Shown: positions 24,354 to 33,167 of the stretch, piece by piece
Layout of the letters: every line of letters starts with the position of its first letter
How positions within the stretch are numbered: position 1 is the stretch's first letter
NCBI GenBank assembly: GCA_964513925.1
Contig: CAZENR010000001.1
Coordinates: 62,001-126,000, forward strand
DNA from: DAORHV01 sp964513925
GTDB lineage: Bacteria; Patescibacteriota; Gracilibacteria; Peribacterales; Peribacteraceae
Direction of reading: 5' to 3'
Length of the DNA: 64,000 nucleotides
Notes under the pieces: generated by a model
Told to the model about the DNA's origin: nothing
Seen by the model: the letters and a program-made list of their open reading frames with translations, nothing else
The model's database searches: none
Position numbers and translations under genes: made by a program

Positions 24354-26174
24354 TTATGCGTCGTAGACTTCGTCGAACCATGCTGCCAGCTGCACAATCA
24401 TCTGCAATGTGTGCAGGCCGTATTTTGTCCTGTCTTTGTGTGCTGCAAACGCCAAGCGCAGCGCCTGTGCATCGAATAGCTCCTGAATGCGCTTATGCTC
24501 AATGGCCGCTTCCACCAGCGGCGCACATTCGCGACGGAACCATTTTGCCAGCGGGGGATAGAACGAGGACTTCGCAATACTGCGAACCGACTCCGGCAGC
24601 AGCGGATAGTATGTTTCCTTCAGCAGCGTCTTCGTTCGGCGGAAATCCACATGCCATTGCGCTCGCGTGCCGTGGGACGCAGCCACGACAAGCGGGTCCA
24701 AGAATGGCACGCGGCACTCCAGGCCGCTACCCATTGTTACTCCGTCACATAGCCGCAACGACTCATCCACAAGCCAAAGCCCGCGATCAAACTCCATCAT
24801 CGATCGTAACGGGTCCATGCCTGCATTCAGCGCGCCAAAACGCTCCTGAAACAGCGTCGTCGTCGCATCCGGCGAGAACCACGATCCTCGCGTAAGCGGC
24901 ATGACCTCTTTCACGGCACGGGCAAGCAGGCGTTCTGCCAGTTGCGCTCCAGGCTGCATGCGCAGTACGTCTACCGGGTGTCCTGCCATGCGCCCCGAAA
25001 GCGCGCGAACCCCTGCGGGTACCGCCCGGATGCTGCGCAGAATGTGCGCGATGCGGTAGCGCGGATATCCGCCGAACAGCTCATCGCCGCCTGCTCCGCA
25101 AAGCACCACATCCACGTGTTTTTTCGCTTCTCTGGCGAGCACGAATTGTGCCATGGCAACCGAGTCCGCATTCGGCTGGTCCAACGATCGTGCGGAAGCT
25201 GCATAGACTTCGCGGCATAGCGCAGCCGTCAGAACAACTTCGCGATGCTCGGTACCGTACTGCTTTGCGGTCAACTTCGCGACTTCGGCATCTTTGTTAA
25301 ATCTTGCCTCATCTTCCTCCGCTGTGGCCTCGAAGCGCACGGTGAAGGTGCGTACGGGCTTTTGCGCATGATTGCACATATGGTGCAGCGCGATGGAGGA
25401 ATCCATGCCGCCGCTGAGAAACAGTCCTACCGGCTTGTCCGATACCAATTGGTCGCGAACCACCATGTCCATCAGCTCCGGGAAGTGTGCACGGAAATCG
25501 CCGCGGGAGCGGTAATGCATTTGCTCCACCATGGGCTGAAACGTATCGCGCGCTTCTCCGTGCTCGTTCCAAGCAATGACCGTTCCCGGAGGTACCGATT
25601 CTATGCCTTGGCACATGGTATGCGGCCCTGGCACATAGTGCAGACGCACATACTGAGACAATGACAGCATATTCAGCTCGGGCTTGGCAGGAAGTGCGGT
25701 CATAAGTGAACGCATTTCGGAGGCAAAATGCAGTTTTCCGTTCGGGTACGCTACAAAGAGCGGCTTAATGCCCGCGTTATCACGTGCCAGGTACCAAGTA
25801 CGCGTGCGGATGTCGTACAACCCGAAGGCAAACATGCCTCGCAGGAGTTTCACAAAGCTGATGCCGTATTTGTCGTACAGCTTCAGCAGCACTTCGGTAT
25901 CGCCGTTGGTAATGCAGTCAAATCCTTCGGCGCGACGCAGCTCGCGGTAGTTGTATATCTCGCCGTTGTAGACCATGACTGCGGTTTTTGCATCGTTCCA
26001 CATGGGTTGGTCCGCAGTGGGTGACGGATCCAAAATCGCCAGTCTTGCATGGCCAAGCGAAGCGCCCTGGGTTACCAATGTGGCGTTCCCATCCGGGCCG
26101 CGATGCACAAGCGCCTGCGTCATCCTCTCGATGCGCGCCTTATCTTCGCCGAAGAATCCGGTAATACCGCACAT
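24354..26174 (-). CDS. asnB: Asparagine synthase-like glutamine amidotransferase (copy 1)
   Basis: 606 aa. The N-terminal class II glutaminase starts with catalytic Cys2 (MCGITGFFG), then ALVHRGPDG and YNGEIYNYREL. The C-terminal synthetase domain has the PP-loop SGGMDSS and CGAGGDELFGGYPRY. Makes an amide from a carboxylate using Gln and ATP. In polysaccharide loci such proteins often amidate uronic acids rather than aspartate, a plausible role beside two UDP-sugar dehydrogenases. TATACT ends 6 nt before the ATG. First-named of two diverged copies (see 31284). Confidence 0.9.
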   Translation of the reverse strand: MCGITGFFGEDKARIERMTQALVHRGPDGNATLVTQGASLGHARLAILDPSPTADQPMWNDAKTAVMVYNGEIYNYRELRRAEGFDCITNGDTEVLLKLYDKYGISFVKLLRGMFAFGLYDIRTRTWYLARDNAGIKPLFVAYPNGKLHFASEMRSLMTALPAKPELNMLSLSQYVRLHYVPGPHTMCQGIESVPPGTVIAWNEHGEARDTFQPMVEQMHYRSRGDFRAHFPELMDMVVRDQLVSDKPVGLFLSGGMDSSIALHHMCNHAQKPVRTFTVRFEATAEEDEARFNKDAEVAKLTAKQYGTEHREVVLTAALCREVYAASARSLDQPNADSVAMAQFVLAREAKKHVDVVLCGAGGDELFGGYPRYRIAHILRSIRAVPAGVRALSGRMAGHPVDVLRMQPGAQLAERLLARAVKEVMPLTRGSWFSPDATTTLFQERFGALNAGMDPLRSMMEFDRGLWLVDESLRLCDGVTMGSGLECRVPFLDPLVVAASHGTRAQWHVDFRRTKTLLKETYYPLLPESVRSIAKSSFYPPLAKWFRRECAPLVEAAIEHKRIQELFDAQALRLAFAAHKDRTKYGLHTLQMIVQLAAWFDEVYDA

Positions 26175-26180
26175 GAGAGC

Positions 26181-26186
26181 AGTATA
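26181..26186 (-). promoter_or_regulatory. -10 hexamer TATACT of asnB copy 1
   Basis: TATACT on the minus strand ends exactly 6 nt before the ATG; probable leaderless start. Confidence 0.5.
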
Positions 26187-26208
26187 GAGGACTTTTGCGT
26201 CAGGGGAA

Positions 26209-27492
26209 TTACGCCGCCTTGGTGGGGTATGGCGCCGTAATGACGGCGTATGCGGAGTAACCGGCGTATGTCAGCCGGAAAATACCGCGCGCCAGAATGG
26301 CCCCGATCAAGCCCATGGTCGGAATAAGTGTCAGCAGTGAAACGGCGAACACCGCCGCCGAGAGCCATTGCCCAATGAGTATCTGCCGAGCCTTGCCCCG
26401 CGCCTCAAGCTGTTGGGAGAAGAGGCTGGCAGGGAAGGTAATTAACATGATTGCCGCAGCACTACTCAGCGGTACCAGCTCGGCGGGGTTATACAGCGGG
26501 AAGAGCAGCGGCATCAGCCAGGGGCTTACCGCTACGAAACAGGCAATGCCTACCGCAAACACAGCGGTCATCCACGTCACCGCAAGCACCAGGTGCCGCC
26601 TGCGCTGCGGCGAGTCGTTCCCCGCAGCTTGGCGCGAGAACGAAATGGGCAGGAAGTCCTTAAGGAACCCCTTCGCTTCTTCCGGAATCATTTGCGCGAC
26701 AGAGAACAATGCCAGCTGTTTCAGGCCGAAGAACGCCGAAATCAGCAGGCCGTCTAAATACCAAGACAATGTCATGGGAATATCCGCAATCGTAATTTTC
26801 AGCGCGTACTTCAGCATATCCTTCGATGCCGATTGCGAGGGATACGAGCGCATCAGTTTGCGTAATTCCCATAGGTACACCAGCGGCGGAATACCAGCGG
26901 TGAAGGCAAGTAGCAACAACGGAGACGGGCGCAACCAGAGCATGAGCAGCACCGACACGATCACCAGCAATCCGCCGGTTGCGTTGGCGCGCAGCGACGT
27001 ATCGAATTGGCCGCGGCCAATGACAATGCCTCCGAAGAACGCAGTGCCGACGTTGGTGGGCACGAAGAACACGGCTGCCAGCAGGAACATCGCCCACAAA
27101 TTCATGCGATTCCAATGCGGCAAGAACAAGATGACGCTGGCGATTGCTGTTGCGCCTACCAAACACAGTAGTGCGTACGTTCCTAAGGTCCACCACAGGG
27201 GCGTGTCGTCCCGCTGCTGTGCCACGGCGCGCGAAATAGCTCGTGGCAATCCTGACAACGTCAGAATGCCGAGTGTGCCCACCACGCTAAGTACGAATCG
27301 GTATTCGCCGTACATCTCTGCGGGAAACAGGCGCGAGATTAAGTAGCCCGATACCACTCCCTTGAGCACATTCATCACCTGCCCCAGCACCACGAAGGCG
27401 GAGCTTTTTGCAAAATAGTGGGCATCGATGCCTAATTTTCTCCCGATACTCGTGAGGGCGGGGGACAGCCACACAAAGGAAAGTCGCTGCAT
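26209..27492 (-). CDS. Polysaccharide flippase (Wzx/MOP superfamily)
   Basis: 427 aa integral membrane protein with about a dozen hydrophobic segments, e.g. FVVLGQVMNVLKGVVSGYLI near the N-terminus. The layout, with the first helices followed by LFPAEMYGEYRFVLSVVGTLG, matches oligosaccharide flippases. It should move lipid-linked glycan to the outer face of the cytoplasmic membrane. The only flippase seen in the window. ATG 27492 is chosen because TATACT ends 10 nt before it; a longer in-frame ORF to 27675 would run into the GMC gene. Confidence 0.82.
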   Translation of the reverse strand: MQRLSFVWLSPALTSIGRKLGIDAHYFAKSSAFVVLGQVMNVLKGVVSGYLISRLFPAEMYGEYRFVLSVVGTLGILTLSGLPRAISRAVAQQRDDTPLWWTLGTYALLCLVGATAIASVILFLPHWNRMNLWAMFLLAAVFFVPTNVGTAFFGGIVIGRGQFDTSLRANATGGLLVIVSVLLMLWLRPSPLLLLAFTAGIPPLVYLWELRKLMRSYPSQSASKDMLKYALKITIADIPMTLSWYLDGLLISAFFGLKQLALFSVAQMIPEEAKGFLKDFLPISFSRQAAGNDSPQRRRHLVLAVTWMTAVFAVGIACFVAVSPWLMPLLFPLYNPAELVPLSSAAAIMLITFPASLFSQQLEARGKARQILIGQWLSAAVFAVSLLTLIPTMGLIGAILARGIFRLTYAGYSAYAVITAPYPTKAA

Positions 27493-27502
27493 GTGCTTTA
27501 GG

Positions 27503-27508
27503 AGTATA
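27503..27508 (-). promoter_or_regulatory. -10 hexamer TATACT of the flippase gene
   Basis: Minus-strand TATACT ends 10 nt before ATG 27492, in the short gap after the GMC oxidoreductase gene. Confidence 0.45.
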
Positions 27509-27529
27509 GCAAGGCTTGGGCTACAGGTG

Positions 27530-29116
27530 TCAGTCAAGCGTGCGCAGTGCTTCCAGGGCGATACGACGGGCATTGGCCATGATGGTAAGCGTATGCGGTT
27601 TTGCCGGCAGGCATGGGAATACCGCCGCATCCGCAACCCATGTTCGTTGCATGCGGCGCACTTTGCCGCGCGCATCCGTGGTCAGCGGTATGCGGTCGTC
27701 ATCGCTTTGTGGAACGGTTCCGGCATAGTGTGAGCTGGAAGCTTCCGGCAGCAGCATGTTCTTGAGGGCGGGCATGCCCAGCTTTCCTAGCGCACTGCGC
27801 AGGCGCTTCCACGAACGATGCCGAGCATCGCGCTCCTCGCGGCTAATGTTCATGGCAATGCGCACGGAGCCATTGCGCAGCAACGTGAGCGTATTATCGC
27901 GGCTGGGGAACGCCGGGAATCGGATGTCCGCGATTACCAACGCTGGGGAAAGCAGCGACAGCGCCGCCAGCGCCTCGGGCGCGGGCAGCGGCATTGCACT
28001 CATGAGGCGGAACAACTGCAAAGATCTGTAGCTGTAGAGTTGCGCGCAGCCGGCCTCTATGCCTTGTCGACGCTCGCCATCCAGCACCACCAGTTGGCAC
28101 ATGCTTGCCCTGCGATCGGGCCCCGCTTTGCCGATGGAACGTATGTCCATGCACGCGCTGAATACATGCGGCTTGCCTACGAACGGCACCGGAGTGTCGT
28201 ACAGAGACAAGCTCCGTAGCAAGATGCGTGCCGAGTTCACTGCTCCGGCGGCGACTACTACACCCTTGGCGCTATAGGTTTCCAGCGTGGTCACGCTGCT
28301 GCGGCCATGTGCGTACACCACCACCTCGCCGTCATGCTCCTCTATGCGGTTTACGACGCGGTCACCGATGTATCGGCAGTTGGGCGCTCGCTCAATGTCT
28401 TCGATGGTGTACTGGGGTCGGTACACCGACTTTCGCGGATCAGCCCAGTAATCCATATCGTTGTATATCGTGGCGCGTCGGTTGCCCAAGTCTTGCGTAA
28501 GTACTGCTGACAGCGGTTGGGCGACGGCAAGCTTCCGTGCGTCGAACCATGCGCGGCGCGCTTCGTAGGCGCGTAGTGCTGCCGCAGCATGATGATCGGG
28601 CGTCAGCGCCGGTTGCAGCGCCGGGTGGCTTCCGTTGCCCGATACGCCGATACGGCGCATGACGGCGTCGAAATGCTGTTCCAGTTCCGTGGCGTTCAAG
28701 CGCATCGCAAGCAGTTCATCTGCATCAGGAATTGCACATGCCGCTCCCCATGATGCCCCTAATCCACCCTTCGCCAAACTCTGGATGACTTGGCAATTCC
28801 GAAGCTCCAGTGGCAGCAACGCTTCGGCATGTGCGACGACATACGATCGGTTGCCGCTTACTTGTCCTCCTCCAAGTCCGCCTGTCAGTCCGCTGACAGG
28901 AATTCCGGAGAGATCATCTCCTAAAAACCAGCGGAATTGGTGCGGATCTTTCTTGCGTACCTCGGAGAACGGAATATCCGGAGTGGCTTCCAATCCTGCG
29001 GGCGGCACGGCGCCGCCATCTAACACCACGACGCTTGCACCATGTTCGACCAGCGCCTGTGCCGCATGAGCACCCGCTGGACCGGAGCCGATGACGATGA
29101 CATCACAATCCGGCAT
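27530..29116 (-). CDS. GMC-type FAD-dependent oxidoreductase
   Basis: 528 aa. FAD-binding VIVIGSGPAGAHAA at 6-19; VLDGG; GGLGGGQVSGN; the C-terminal GMC domain has HYAGTVPQ, DARGKVRRMQRTWVADAAVFPCLP and HTLTIMANARRIA, where the conserved His of HYAG is in the active-site region. Oxidises an alcohol, perhaps on a sugar or lipid-linked glycan; the substrate is unknown. No signal peptide. The start at ATG 29116 overlaps the upstream SDR gene by 14 nt; a longer start at 29164 is less likely. GMC enzymes are unusual in glycan clusters. Confidence 0.82.
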   Translation of the reverse strand: MPDCDVIVIGSGPAGAHAAQALVEHGASVVVLDGGAVPPAGLEATPDIPFSEVRKKDPHQFRWFLGDDLSGIPVSGLTGGLGGGQVSGNRSYVVAHAEALLPLELRNCQVIQSLAKGGLGASWGAACAIPDADELLAMRLNATELEQHFDAVMRRIGVSGNGSHPALQPALTPDHHAAAALRAYEARRAWFDARKLAVAQPLSAVLTQDLGNRRATIYNDMDYWADPRKSVYRPQYTIEDIERAPNCRYIGDRVVNRIEEHDGEVVVYAHGRSSVTTLETYSAKGVVVAAGAVNSARILLRSLSLYDTPVPFVGKPHVFSACMDIRSIGKAGPDRRASMCQLVVLDGERRQGIEAGCAQLYSYRSLQLFRLMSAMPLPAPEALAALSLLSPALVIADIRFPAFPSRDNTLTLLRNGSVRIAMNISREERDARHRSWKRLRSALGKLGMPALKNMLLPEASSSHYAGTVPQSDDDRIPLTTDARGKVRRMQRTWVADAAVFPCLPAKPHTLTIMANARRIALEALRTLD

Positions 29117-30383
29117 TGCGGCGGAAGAAAGTGGGGGACAAGAGCAAGAGAATTCCGAAAGCAAGCTTGAACGCGCTCTTCACCCCCGCCCACATGACCA
29201 GCATGCATACCGCCGGCACGGATCTGTCGCGCGGAAGCAACTGCTGCGCCGATGCGGTGTGACATTCCGTTACCGCCGCGGCAATCAGTAATTTTCGTTG
29301 CAGCATGCATTGGGGTTTTAGCAGACGGGTCACAGCATCCAATCCGCCCAAGAGCAGCTTGGAGCGCAGCACGCGGGCCTGCATACGGTGCAACGGATTG
29401 ATTTCGTGTACGCGACATGCGCGCAAATACACATCCACAGAGTATGGATCTGGCGTCCATGCGGCGTTGTTCATGACGTAGTGCAGCAGAGCTTTTGCCT
29501 CCCTTTCTTCCGGCTTTCCAAGCAGCTCTTTCAGGCCAGTATGCAAAGAGCGTGGAACAAACCCGATCTGCTTGAAAAACGGCTGTACATCAATGTTCAA
29601 GCACTCGTCCGCACCAAGGACATTGCTGCGGGTAATTGGTGGCCGCGCCAGTGACGATGTGACAACTGCGATCGCCATGGCAACGGGGGCAGGGATATGC
29701 AATACGGGTTTTCGTTGGCCGGTGTGCTCCTGCAGCATACGCACCAATTCAATGAAGCTTACCGCGTCGGGTCCGCCCGCATCATAAGTTTTTCCTATGG
29801 CATCGGGCGCGGAAGACAGCGCCAGCAAGCCTCTTGCCAGATCGTCTTTCTGTATGGGCCTGAAGGTGGCGTTGCCGCTGCCGATAACTGGCACTATCGG
29901 CAATTGCAAGAATGCAAGCAGCGAACCAACGATGCCTTCGTTGATATCGCCGTATACCACGCTCGGTAACACGGTTATTACCGGCAATCCGCTTCTTGCA
30001 AACACCGCATCCGCCGCGGCCTTGGTGCGTGCGTACGTGCCGTGGCGAGAGAGCTTTACGGATTGCGTAGAAACGTTGATGACGCAGCGCACAGGATTCT
30101 TGTTGCAGGCGTCGACGAGATGCTGCGCTCCACCTACGTTCACCGCCTCGCTTTCGCGCTCGTCGTTCTTGCATGCCGCAAGATGTATTACCCAATGCAC
30201 GCCGCGTACGGCCCGTTCCACCGCTTCGGAGTTGCGCATATCGCCAACGATCGTTTCCACGCCAGGGATTTCCACAGGCGACCGCACGAACGCGCGTACG
30301 GCATATCCTTCCTTCAGCAGAGTGCGCACTACCGCAGCACCTATCATTCCGTTCGCGCCGGTGACTAGCACGCGTTCGGCCAT
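29103..30383 (-). CDS. NAD-dependent epimerase/dehydratase (SDR) with a C-terminal extension
   Basis: 426 aa, longer than typical extended SDRs (about 300-330). Residues 1-300 form the SDR: RVLVTGANGMIGAAVVRTLL (4-23), VIHLAAC, NVSTQSVKLSRHGTYARTKAAAD with YxxxK, and a Pro-Val-Val-Tyr-Gly-type substrate loop (LPSVVYGDINEG). The last 120 residues are not SDR-like: basic and Cys-containing, with one hydrophobic segment near the end (MWAGVKSAFKLAFGILLLL). It may anchor the enzyme at the membrane beside the GMC oxidoreductase, whose start it overlaps. TAGAGT ends 6 nt before the ATG. Confidence 0.78.
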   Translation of the reverse strand: MAERVLVTGANGMIGAAVVRTLLKEGYAVRAFVRSPVEIPGVETIVGDMRNSEAVERAVRGVHWVIHLAACKNDERESEAVNVGGAQHLVDACNKNPVRCVINVSTQSVKLSRHGTYARTKAAADAVFARSGLPVITVLPSVVYGDINEGIVGSLLAFLQLPIVPVIGSGNATFRPIQKDDLARGLLALSSAPDAIGKTYDAGGPDAVSFIELVRMLQEHTGQRKPVLHIPAPVAMAIAVVTSSLARPPITRSNVLGADECLNIDVQPFFKQIGFVPRSLHTGLKELLGKPEEREAKALLHYVMNNAAWTPDPYSVDVYLRACRVHEINPLHRMQARVLRSKLLLGGLDAVTRLLKPQCMLQRKLLIAAAVTECHTASAQQLLPRDRSVPAVCMLVMWAGVKSAFKLAFGILLLLSPTFFRRNAGL

Positions 30384-30389
30384 GACTTC

Positions 30390-30395
30390 ACTCTA
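30390..30395 (-). promoter_or_regulatory. -10 hexamer TAGAGT of the SDR gene
   Basis: Minus-strand TAGAGT ends 6 nt before ATG 30383. Confidence 0.4.
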
Positions 30396-30429
30396 GAAGA
30401 AGTGCAGCACCAGGTCACCTGTTTCACGC

Positions 30430-31209
30430 TCAGGCGATGCGCGTGCCGGATGCGCGCCAGCTGACGCCGCGATACGGAGACACATGAACGCCGGAGAACA
30501 TGTCCGGCGAGAACCAACGCTTTACCTGCTCTTCGGTAATGAACCAGGTTTGTGGCGCATTGAGCTTGTCGAATACGTTGAGGAAGTTGCGCATGTAGCT
30601 CAGACGGCGCCAGTTCTGGAAATACTGGTAATACGGCAGGAATGTGAGCGGGAGCAGGTACACCGTGTACACGGGTACGTATACCAATGTCGTGAGCACG
30701 TGGCCCAATGCCCATACAATCGGCCTCGGCAGCCAGCGGATACACACCGTCTTCACAGGTTCCAGCACCCATTTATTCAGAAAATTTCCTTCGTTGCTGT
30801 ACACCCAAACGATCACCTTGCCGCCGACCTTGGCGTGCTTGGCGATGTTGCGGAACGATGCATCTGGGTTATCGGTGTGATGCAGCACGCCAATGGAGTA
30901 GACGATGTCGAACTGCTCGCCCAAATCCATGTTGGCAATGTCGCCTTCCTGTAATTCTACGTTGGGTTTGTCAGAAGTATTTTTTGATGCGCTGCTGAGT
31001 GCGTTCAAATCCACGCCTACGATACGTTTTGCATAGGGGGCCACGAAATTGATGTGCTGTCCGCCGCCGCAGCCGCAGTCCAAGACGGTCTTACCGCGAA
31101 AGGTCTCGAACGTGTTGGGACTGATCCATTCCGTGAACAACCAGGTGTTGTCGTCATATAGCCTGTCCCACTGCCATGCCCATTCCGACTGCTTGCGTTG
31201 TAACTGCAT
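30430..31209 (-). CDS. SAM-dependent methyltransferase with membrane segments
   Basis: 259 aa. Motif I TVLDCGCGGGQHINFVAPYA near 40-59; GVDLNAL; FDIVYSIGVLHHTDNPDASF. After the catalytic domain there are one or two hydrophobic segments (about 175-205), so it likely works at the membrane on a lipid-linked substrate. The start MQLQRKQ (31209) follows the hexamer TACTCT with 6 nt spacing; the longer ORF start at 31245 is rejected. Head gene of the minus-strand block. Confidence 0.83.
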   Translation of the reverse strand: MQLQRKQSEWAWQWDRLYDDNTWLFTEWISPNTFETFRGKTVLDCGCGGGQHINFVAPYAKRIVGVDLNALSSASKNTSDKPNVELQEGDIANMDLGEQFDIVYSIGVLHHTDNPDASFRNIAKHAKVGGKVIVWVYSNEGNFLNKWVLEPVKTVCIRWLPRPIVWALGHVLTTLVYVPVYTVYLLPLTFLPYYQYFQNWRRLSYMRNFLNVFDKLNAPQTWFITEEQVKRWFSPDMFSGVHVSPYRGVSWRASGTRIA

Positions 31210-31215
31210 GGACAA

Positions 31216-31277
31216 AGAGTAGCGAAATGATGCGCAGGATTCCATGACCGGACTCGAACGCGGTTCTCCTCTATACT
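31216..31277. promoter_or_regulatory. Divergent -10 pair: TACTCT (-) and TATACT (+)
   Basis: TACTCT (31221-31216) ends 6 nt before the methyltransferase ATG; TATACT (31272-31277) ends 6 nt before the asnB copy 2 ATG. The gap between the genes is 74 nt. Confidence 0.5.
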
Positions 31278-31283
31278 CGTGTC

Positions 31284-33167
31284 ATGTGCGGCATTTGCGG
31301 CATCGTTCGGCTCGACGGCGCTCCGGTTGATCCGGGGGCGTTGCAGCGGCTGACCGACGGCATAGGCCACCGCGGTCCCGATGGTGACGGCACTGCAATA
31401 CACGGCAACGTAGGCTTGGGCCACCGCCGCCTCTCCATTATCGATCTGTCCACTGCCGCGAGCCAGCCCATGGAATCCGAAGACGGCATGCTGACGCTCG
31501 CCTTCAACGGAGAAATCTATAACTTTACCGACAAGCGTGAACTACTGCGAAAACGCGGCTACACGTTCCGGTCCACGGGAGATACCGAGGTGTTGCTGAA
31601 GTTGTATCAGGAATTTGGAGAAGGCTGCCTGGAACATTTGCGCGGCATGTTCGCGTTTGCCATACACGATCGCAGGCGCAATACGCTGTTTTTGGCACGA
31701 GACCGCGTTGGCAAGAAGCCCATCAAGTACTTCCGCAGAGGCAATATGCTCGCATTTGCCTCCGAATTGAAGGCATTGCGCACACTGCCGGAATGCCCGT
31801 CCGGCGCCGACCCCGAAACGTTGCACCACTATCTCAGTACGATGTACGTGCCGGCTCCGAATACCGGCATACACGACATTCATAAATTGCCCGCCGCGCA
31901 CAAGCTGACAATACACTTGGCAACGGGAGGGACGGTGCTAAAGCGCTACTGGCAACTTCGCTACAACCCGGATCACTCCCGTTCGCTCTCCAGCTGGAAA
32001 GAAGAACTTGGCGCGCTTGTCAGCGAGAGCGTGCGCCTGCGCATGGTGTCCGATGTGCCGGTTGGGGCGTTCCTCTCCGGGGGAATCGATTCTGCAGCGG
32101 TTGTGGCATTCATGGCTCGACATAGCACAAAGCCCATCGAGACGTTTTCCATAGGCAGCCCCGAAGAAACCCACAACGAACTGCCCGATGCCGAGCGCAT
32201 CGCCAGGCTGCTCAAGACCAATCACCATCCCATCGTGCTCAAGGCGGACATCGTGCACCTGCTCGATGAACTGGTGCGCACGTACGAAGAGCCATACGCA
32301 GATCCCTCGGTCATTCCAACCTACTTGCTCGCGCGTGAGACGCGCAAAAGCGTTACGGTCGCGCTCAACGGCGATGGCGGCGACGAGAACTTTGCCGGAT
32401 ACATCCGTTATCCCATCGCGCGCTTTTCGGAACACTGGGGGCGCTTGCCTGCGTGGTTGCATGCCATTGTGCGCGGCGGCACTGCCGCGTTCCACGCCGT
32501 GCGCAACGACACCTTCAGCTATCGGTGCCATCGCTTTCAATCCTCGATCGGGTTGCCCATGCCACAGCGCTACCTGCAGTACATCAGCTTCTTCACCGAA
32601 GAAGAAAAGCGTGCGCTCTATGCTCCTGGCTTTGGCGATGCGTTCCCCCGTACCGACGATTGGTTTGCACGCATGACTGAAGCAGCGAGGTTGCGTGCCG
32701 ATGACGCCGTGCACCGTGCAATGAGCATTGATATCGACACTTACCTTGCAGATGACCTGATGCCCAAGGTCGACCTTGGTTCCATGGCGCATGGACTGGA
32801 GGCCCGTTCGCCGCTTCTGGATCATGAATTACTGGAATTCACTGCTCGCATGCCCAGCAACCTGCAGCTCCATGGACGCACCAAGAAGTGGATTTTTAAA
32901 GAGATGCTGGCCGATATGTTGCCGCGCGAAACCTTGCAAAAAAAGAAGTCGGGTTTCCGTCTGCCGTTGGACCGTTGGTTCCGCACCGATTTACGCGAGT
33001 TTGTACGTGGCCGTCTCTTGGCGGGCGATTCGCCGCTGTACAATGGCATGCTTGCCCGGGCAAACGTGGAACAGTTCTTGAAGGGCTATCACGATTCTTC
33101 GATAGACTTCAGCGATCATGTGTGGTCGCTCCTCTGGCTCGATTCCTGGCTACGCACGTATGGTTAA
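31284..33167 (+). CDS. asnB: Asparagine synthase-like glutamine amidotransferase (copy 2)
   Basis: 627 aa. Catalytic Cys2 in MCGICGIVR, HRGPDGDGT, FNGEIYNF, PP-loop SGGIDSAAV near 260, and NGDGGDENFAGY. The synthetase domain ends with KKSGFRLPLDRWFR, typical of AsnB-like enzymes of exopolysaccharide and exosortase loci. Distinct in sequence from copy 1, so the two may amidate different acceptors. It heads a plus-strand operon whose genes overlap from here to 39428. The next start is the 8-nt overlap ATGGTTAA. Confidence 0.9.
   Translation: MCGICGIVRLDGAPVDPGALQRLTDGIGHRGPDGDGTAIHGNVGLGHRRLSIIDLSTAASQPMESEDGMLTLAFNGEIYNFTDKRELLRKRGYTFRSTGDTEVLLKLYQEFGEGCLEHLRGMFAFAIHDRRRNTLFLARDRVGKKPIKYFRRGNMLAFASELKALRTLPECPSGADPETLHHYLSTMYVPAPNTGIHDIHKLPAAHKLTIHLATGGTVLKRYWQLRYNPDHSRSLSSWKEELGALVSESVRLRMVSDVPVGAFLSGGIDSAAVVAFMARHSTKPIETFSIGSPEETHNELPDAERIARLLKTNHHPIVLKADIVHLLDELVRTYEEPYADPSVIPTYLLARETRKSVTVALNGDGGDENFAGYIRYPIARFSEHWGRLPAWLHAIVRGGTAAFHAVRNDTFSYRCHRFQSSIGLPMPQRYLQYISFFTEEEKRALYAPGFGDAFPRTDDWFARMTEAARLRADDAVHRAMSIDIDTYLADDLMPKVDLGSMAHGLEARSPLLDHELLEFTARMPSNLQLHGRTKKWIFKEMLADMLPRETLQKKKSGFRLPLDRWFRTDLREFVRGRLLAGDSPLYNGMLARANVEQFLKGYHDSSIDFSDHVWSLLWLDSWLRTYG

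Noticed and set aside
26297..27346. 349-aa plus-strand open frame
   Set aside because: Antisense to the flippase; Ser/Thr/Asn-rich artefact of a hydrophobic gene read backwards.
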